Shown: positions 60,120 through 64,000 of the stretch, piece by piece
How the letters are laid out: each line of letters opens with the position of its first letter
Position numbering within the stretch: the first letter of the stretch is position 1
Origin: Candidatus Macondimonas diazotrophica
GTDB taxonomy: Bacteria; Pseudomonadota; Gammaproteobacteria; UBA5335
DNA length: 64,000 nucleotides
Direction: 5' to 3'
Assembly (NCBI RefSeq): GCF_004684205.1
Contig: NZ_SRIO01000004.1
Coordinates: 62,001-126,000 of the forward strand
Translations under genes and position numbers: made by a program
The notes under the pieces: model-generated
Told to the model about the DNA's origin: nothing
Databases searched by the model: none
The model's input: the letters and a program-made list of their open reading frames with translations, nothing else

Positions 60120-60302
60120 ATGCAGGCATGGTTGCCGGTGACCGTGATGATCATTTTGCTGCTGGGCGTGCTCATCCTGTTTGACATGCGTTCGGCCGAT
60201 ACCGAGGACGGTTCGGACGAGGATTTCGAAGAGGACGATAGCGGGCTGGAAAGCAGCTGGGATGCGTTTTTCCGCCAGCAGGACGAGCGCCGCAAGCGCT
60301 GA
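60120..60302 (+). CDS. Small membrane protein with acidic tail
   Basis: A 60-residue product with an N-terminal membrane span (WLPVTVMIILLLGVLILFDM) followed by a very acidic stretch (about residues 27-43, DGSDEDFEEDDSG) and a basic C-terminus (RQQDERRKR). The start has CGAGGGA 7 bp upstream, which supports translation. The family is not recognised. It is divergent from the TraT-like gene and converges on the next gene after 6 bp. Confidence 0.55.
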   Translation: MQAWLPVTVMIILLLGVLILFDMRSADTEDGSDEDFEEDDSGLESSWDAFFRQQDERRKR

Positions 60303-60308
60303 GGCGCC

Positions 60309-61670
60309 TCAGTCATCCGGCAGTCGGTAGCGATCCCCTTCGGCCGGACGCAGCACCGGCCAGCCGAGCGACTCCTCGATGTGCGCGGCCATCGCCGCGC
60401 GGGCATGGGTTTCGCCGTGGGTCACGAACACCCGCGTGGGTGGTTTGGACATTCTGCCAAGCCAATCGGTCATCTGAACATGATCGGCGTGCGCCGAGAG
60501 GCAGTGCAGTTGCCGGACCTTGGCGCGGATGGGAACCATGTGACCGTGGATCTTCACCGCGTCTGCGCCGTTCACGATGGCATCGCCACGGGTACCGGGT
60601 GCCTGGAAGCCGGTGAAGAGCAGCGTGTTGCACGTTTCGCGCGCAAACACCTTGAGGTGATGCAGCACCCGTCCGCCGGTCGCCATGCCGCTGGCCGACA
60701 GAATGATCATCGGGCCGACCTTTCCGGCGAGCGCCATCGATTCTTCGGGCCCTTCCACGAACGTCGCGATCTCGCCGAGGGCGCGGGTCTGGGCCGCATC
60801 CAGGCGATGGGTCTCGGGATAGGCCTGGAACACGGCCGTGGCCCGGGTTGCCATGGGACTGTCGACATAGATCGGCAGCGCCGGGATGGCTTTGGTCCGG
60901 CGCAGTTCGTGGAGCAGGTGCAGGAGAGCCTGTGCCCGGCCCACTGCAAACGCGGGAATCAGCAGCACGCCTCCGGCCCGGGCGACGTCATCGACCACTG
61001 CGGCGAGGGCCTGCTGCGGATCTTCATCGGGATGACGTCGATCCCCGTAGGTCGATTCCACCACCAGATCGTCGGTGGGTTCGAGCACCTCCGGCGGCGC
61101 CATCAGAGGATCGTCCGGCCGGCCCACATCGCCGCTGAACGTCACGGTGTGGCCATCACAGGTGACGCGCACCGCGCAGGCGCCAAGCAGGTGGCCGACG
61201 GGAGTCAGACGGACTTCGAACGGTCCGATGCGATGGGTCTTCCCTGTTGCAAGCGGCTTGAACCGCTCCAGACAGTTCATCGCATCGGCCCGGGTGAACA
61301 GGGGTTCGGCCGGGTGATGGCGGCTGTAGCCGAGGCGGTTGGCCAGACGGGCCTCTTCTTCCTGCAGATAGCCCGCATCGGGGAGCAGAATGCCACACAA
61401 CGCGGCGGTGGCCGCCGAACAATGAATCGGACCCCGGTATCCCTGGCGGTGCAGCAGGGGCAGATAGCCGCTGTGATCGAGATGAGCATGGGTCAGAACG
61501 ATGGCATCGAGGCCACCGAGCGTCGCGGACAGCGATTCCCAGTTGCGCCGGCGCAGCGACTTGACCCCCTGGAATAACCCGCAATCCACCAGCAGTCGAT
61601 GCTTGCCGCTTTCCAGGAGATATTTCGAGCCGGTCACGGTTTCCGTGCCGCCCAGGAAGGTCAGTCGCAT
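60309..61670 (-). CDS. Beta-CASP metallo-beta-lactamase-fold RNA exonuclease-like protein
   Basis: Metal-dependent hydrolase of the beta-CASP group, probably acting on RNA. The 453-residue product has the metallo-beta-lactamase core (FLGGTETVTGSKYLL, LVDCGLFQG, and LTHAHLDHSGYLP with the H-x-H-x-D-H site) and the beta-CASP cap (FAVGRAQALLHLLHELRR). A C-terminal RNA-specificity domain carries ADHVQMTDWLGRM and VFVTHGETHARAAM. The ATG at 61670 is chosen over 61682, with GGAG 6 bp upstream. It is in the same direction as the D-lactate dehydrogenase gene, 73 bp away. Confidence 0.88.
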   Translation of the reverse strand: MRLTFLGGTETVTGSKYLLESGKHRLLVDCGLFQGVKSLRRRNWESLSATLGGLDAIVLTHAHLDHSGYLPLLHRQGYRGPIHCSAATAALCGILLPDAGYLQEEEARLANRLGYSRHHPAEPLFTRADAMNCLERFKPLATGKTHRIGPFEVRLTPVGHLLGACAVRVTCDGHTVTFSGDVGRPDDPLMAPPEVLEPTDDLVVESTYGDRRHPDEDPQQALAAVVDDVARAGGVLLIPAFAVGRAQALLHLLHELRRTKAIPALPIYVDSPMATRATAVFQAYPETHRLDAAQTRALGEIATFVEGPEESMALAGKVGPMIILSASGMATGGRVLHHLKVFARETCNTLLFTGFQAPGTRGDAIVNGADAVKIHGHMVPIRAKVRQLHCLSAHADHVQMTDWLGRMSKPPTRVFVTHGETHARAAMAAHIEESLGWPVLRPAEGDRYRLPDD

Positions 61671-61743
61671 GCGGGTCTCCATCGCCGTGCCGGTATCGGC
61701 CGTCGTGGGGGCATGCTACCGGCTGGGCGGCCGCAAGGAAACG

Positions 61744-62778
61744 TTACTCGGTCGCCGCGGATTGGCTGACCTGGAGGTGCTGTTGGGGATCGAGCCGGTT
61801 GGGGCTGTCGCGCTCCGCCAGAAAATCGCCGATGTTGGCGATGGTGGTATCGGCAATGGCGGTGAGCGCTTCCTGGGTGAAGAACGCCTGGTGGCCGGTT
61901 ACCAGCACATTGGGGAAGGATAACAGGCGGGCAAACACATCATCGGCAATGATCTGCTCGGACAGATTCTGGAAGAAAAGGTGTGATTCTTCCTCATAGA
62001 CATCCAGAGCGACTGCGCCGATGCGGCGCTGCTTGAGCGCCTCGATGAGTGCGCTGGTGTCGATCAGGGCGCCGCGGCTGGTATTGATAAGGAGTGCACC
62101 GGGTTTCATCTGGGCCAGGGTGTGGGCATTGATCAGATGGTGGGTTTGCGGTGTGAGCGGGGTATGCAGGCTGATCACATCGGCGTTCTGCAGGAGGTTG
62201 GTCAGATCGGTGTACCGCACGCCCAGAGCCGCACACTCCGGGTCGGCAATGGGGTCGTGGGCCAGCAGACGGCAACCGAAGCCGGCCATGATCCGCGCGA
62301 ACGCCCGTCCGATCTGTCCGGTCCCGACCACGCCGACCGTCTTGCCATGCAGATCCATGCCGAGCAGATTGTCGAGCAGGAAATTCCCTTCCCGGACCCG
62401 GTTGTAGGCCCGGTGGATACGGCGGTTCAGGGTGAGCAGCAGGCCCACGGCGAATTCAGCCACGGCCTCGGGCGAGTAGTGGCTCACCCGCATCACCGTG
62501 ATCCCCAGCCGGTGCGCGGCTTGCAGGTCAACATTGTTGAAGCCGGTCGCGCGCAGCAGAACGAGGCGGGTGCCGCCCTCATACAGCGCGCCCAGCACCG
62601 GGGCGTTGAGTTCATCATCGACGAAACAGCACACCGCCGGATATCCCGCGGCCAGCGCGGCGGTATCGGTCCGCAGCGTGGTTTCCAGGAAATGCAGGCG
62701 GTAGCTTGGCTGGCGATTGGCAGCCTCCAGGAACTGGCGATCATAGGGGCGGGCACTGAAAACAAGAACACGAAACAT
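61744..62778 (-). CDS. ldhA: D-lactate dehydrogenase (fermentative type)
   Basis: NAD-dependent D-2-hydroxyacid dehydrogenase that reduces pyruvate to D-lactate. The 344-residue product has the N-terminal VLVFSARPYDRQFLEAANRQ, a Rossmann loop (GVVGTGQIGRAF) and catalytic-type residues in NTSRGALIDTSALIEAL (Arg), DVYEEES (Glu) and TGHQAFFT (His). These features fit the LdhA group rather than glycerate or formate dehydrogenases. The start at 62778 is the normal one. A 567-bp stretch follows it upstream before ppk. Confidence 0.85.
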   Translation of the reverse strand: MFRVLVFSARPYDRQFLEAANRQPSYRLHFLETTLRTDTAALAAGYPAVCCFVDDELNAPVLGALYEGGTRLVLLRATGFNNVDLQAAHRLGITVMRVSHYSPEAVAEFAVGLLLTLNRRIHRAYNRVREGNFLLDNLLGMDLHGKTVGVVGTGQIGRAFARIMAGFGCRLLAHDPIADPECAALGVRYTDLTNLLQNADVISLHTPLTPQTHHLINAHTLAQMKPGALLINTSRGALIDTSALIEALKQRRIGAVALDVYEEESHLFFQNLSEQIIADDVFARLLSFPNVLVTGHQAFFTQEALTAIADTTIANIGDFLAERDSPNRLDPQQHLQVSQSAATE

Positions 62779-63345
62779 GGTTGCGACCTAACGGATTCAG
62801 GATGAACGATTCTTATCATGTGCGTGCTTCAGAATCGAGTCGCGCGTGATTTGATGAACATCCGGAGGGGTGGCCGGCTGCGAGCGCGGCGCATGGCGCA
62901 TGCAATTCCGGGCTGCCGGCACGTGCGCGCGGTGACGCGCCGCCCTTACGGTGTTCGGGTCGACACTCAAAGGTGAGGCGCACCGTCTGGTCGTTGGCCT
63001 GGATGCCGGATCGCTCGGTCCGGCGCGGCCGGCGCCATCCGCATCACGCCGATCGACCTGTCGGTCGCCCTCCGGCTGGGTCTTGGGTCTGGACCATTGG
63101 CGAGCACCGGGGCGTGATGTTCCAGCCGTCGAAGCCGAGGGGCAGCGCCGTCTGGGCACGATCGCGCCTGGGCGTGAGGCCGCCGGTCGGTGGGCACCCT
63201 TTTGGCCTGGGTTATCGGCGCAAATCGCATGCCGTTCCGGTTGCGATTCGGTGCCACGATATCGGCGAGGCCGTGATTGCAAAGCCGTCGCCTGCGTGTG
63301 TTAAGGTCGGTTGATTACTTTCTTTTACTTCACAATGGATTCGCA
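62779..63345. other. Intergenic region without a supportable gene
   Basis: This 567-bp GC-rich stretch lies between divergent ldhA and ppk. Open frames exist on both strands (for example 62951-63304 plus and 62797-63282 minus), but their products are Arg/Pro/Ala-rich and resemble no family I know. Codon use looks random, and no frame dominates. A weak hairpin (AATCGCA 63223-63229 with TGCGATT 63242-63248) is the only structure noted. It probably holds promoters for both genes, but none is convincing. Confidence 0.5.
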
Positions 63346-64000
63346 ATGTCAACGATCGAGCCCGTTACCTCCGTCGAGGAAGCTGAAGCGCCATCCGAGC
63401 CGACCGATCTGACCCGGGCGGACCTGTATCTCAATCGCCATATCAGCCTGCTCGCATTCAACGAGCGGGTCCTGGCGCAAGCGCGCGATCCCGGCGTGCC
63501 CCTGCTGGAGCGGCTCAAGTTTCTGTGCATCACCAGCTCCAACCTCGACGAATTCTTCGAAACCCGCGTGGCGGGTCTCAAGGAACTGCAGGCGTACGGT
63601 GCCTGGCAGGTCGATGTCGACAACCGCTCCCCCGCTGAAACGCTCCGGCTGATCACGGCCAGGGCGCATGAACTGGTCGTGGAGCAATACCGGGTCCTGA
63701 ACGAGGAATTGCTGCCCGCCCTGGCCCATGAGCAGATTCACTTGATTGCTCCGAAGCGCTGGACCAAGGCACAACGCGCGTGGGTGCGGCGCCATTTCGA
63801 GGAAGAGGTTTCGCCGCTGCTCAGCCCTATCGGCCTGGATCCAGCCCACCCGTTTCCCCGGATTCTGAACAAGAGCCTCAATTTCATTCTTTCGCTGGAA
63901 GGCAAGGATGCCTTCGGTCGCAACAGCGCGCTGGCGGTGCTGCAGGCGCCGCGGATCTTGCCGCGTGTGATTGCGATGCCGCAGGAGGTGGCGCCCAAAG
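63346..64000 (+). CDS. ppk: Polyphosphate kinase 1 (3' end beyond window)
   Basis: Makes polyphosphate from ATP reversibly; linked to stress and motility control. The 218 visible residues contain the N-terminal domain signature (LYLNRHISLLAFNERVLAQA, LLERLKFLCITSSNLDEFFE) and the segment DPAHPFPRILNKSLNFIL. The phospho-histidine catalytic domains lie outside the window, so completeness cannot be judged. The start at ATG 63346 gives the conserved DLYLNRHIS segment at about residue 26. An ATG at 63335 is in another frame. Confidence 0.94.
   Translation, partial: MSTIEPVTSVEEAEAPSEPTDLTRADLYLNRHISLLAFNERVLAQARDPGVPLLERLKFLCITSSNLDEFFETRVAGLKELQAYGAWQVDVDNRSPAETLRLITARAHELVVEQYRVLNEELLPALAHEQIHLIAPKRWTKAQRAWVRRHFEEEVSPLLSPIGLDPAHPFPRILNKSLNFILSLEGKDAFGRNSALAVLQAPRILPRVIAMPQEVAPK

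Noticed and set aside
62951-63304. 117-residue plus-strand frame before ppk
   Set aside because: It has no ribosome site and no recognisable motif, and its codon pattern does not differ from the overlapping frames.

Overview
This GC-rich window is chromosomal DNA from a motile Gram-negative bacterium, most likely a gammaproteobacterium. The evidence is the classical gammaproteobacterial order tsf-pyrH-frr-uppS-cdsA-dxr-rseP-bamA-skp-lpxD-fabZ-lpxA-lpxB-rnhB-dnaE-accA-tilS, lipid A genes with an outer-membrane assembly machine, P and L ring genes (flgH, flgI), and a flhF-flhG plus motC/motD-type stator arrangement typical of polarly flagellated gammaproteobacteria. The genus cannot be fixed from the sequence alone.

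Bases 1-20273 hold the envelope and housekeeping block: translation factor and UMP kinase genes, the undecaprenyl/phospholipid/isoprenoid genes, the sigma-E protease RseP, BamA and Skp, the early lipid A pathway (lpxD-fabZ-lpxA-lpxB), RNase HII, DNA polymerase III alpha, acetyl-CoA carboxylase alpha and tRNA-Ile lysidine synthetase. Most genes overlap or nearly touch, which implies translational coupling. The block is interrupted only between dnaE and accA by two opposite-strand genes: a small membrane protein and a small secreted protein with an ELSDAELSRIEG-type motif.

Bases 20257-55087 are one nearly complete flagellar region. On the minus strand lie flgBCDEFGHIJKL (in transcription order), then fliD and fliC. 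A divergent promoter region at 33831-34042 separates fliC from the plus-strand genes fliS, a fliT-like gene, a PilZ-like gene, fliEFGHIJK, fliLMNOPQR-flhBA, flhF, flhG, motC, motD, a DUF2802-type gene, flgA and flgN. Three well-formed sigma-54 (-24/-12) elements sharing the unusual core TGGCCCGA stand before flgB, fliE and fliL. Sigma-28-like elements stand before fliC and fliS. This suggests the usual hierarchy: sigma-54 for basal body and hook, sigma-28 for filament. The regulators normally embedded in such clusters (fleQ/fleSR, fliA, flgM and the che genes) are absent from the window.

Bases 55251-64000 are a mixed region: cobU-cobT (cobalamin lower-ligand assembly), a Tyr/Trp/Gly-rich lipoprotein, a Sel1-repeat protein, a TraT-like lipoprotein, a 60-residue membrane protein with an acidic tail, a beta-CASP metallo-beta-lactamase-fold protein, a fermentative-type D-lactate dehydrogenase, a 567-bp stretch with no supportable gene, and the start of polyphosphate kinase, cut by the window end.

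No tRNA, rRNA, CRISPR array, insertion sequence or prophage was recognised. I found no clear candidate for a wholly new multi-gene system. The best leads are the uniform variant sigma-54 promoter set, the degenerate PilZ protein and His-tailed FliT-like protein in the flagellar cluster, the module shared by FlgK and FlgL, and the dnaE-accA insertion.
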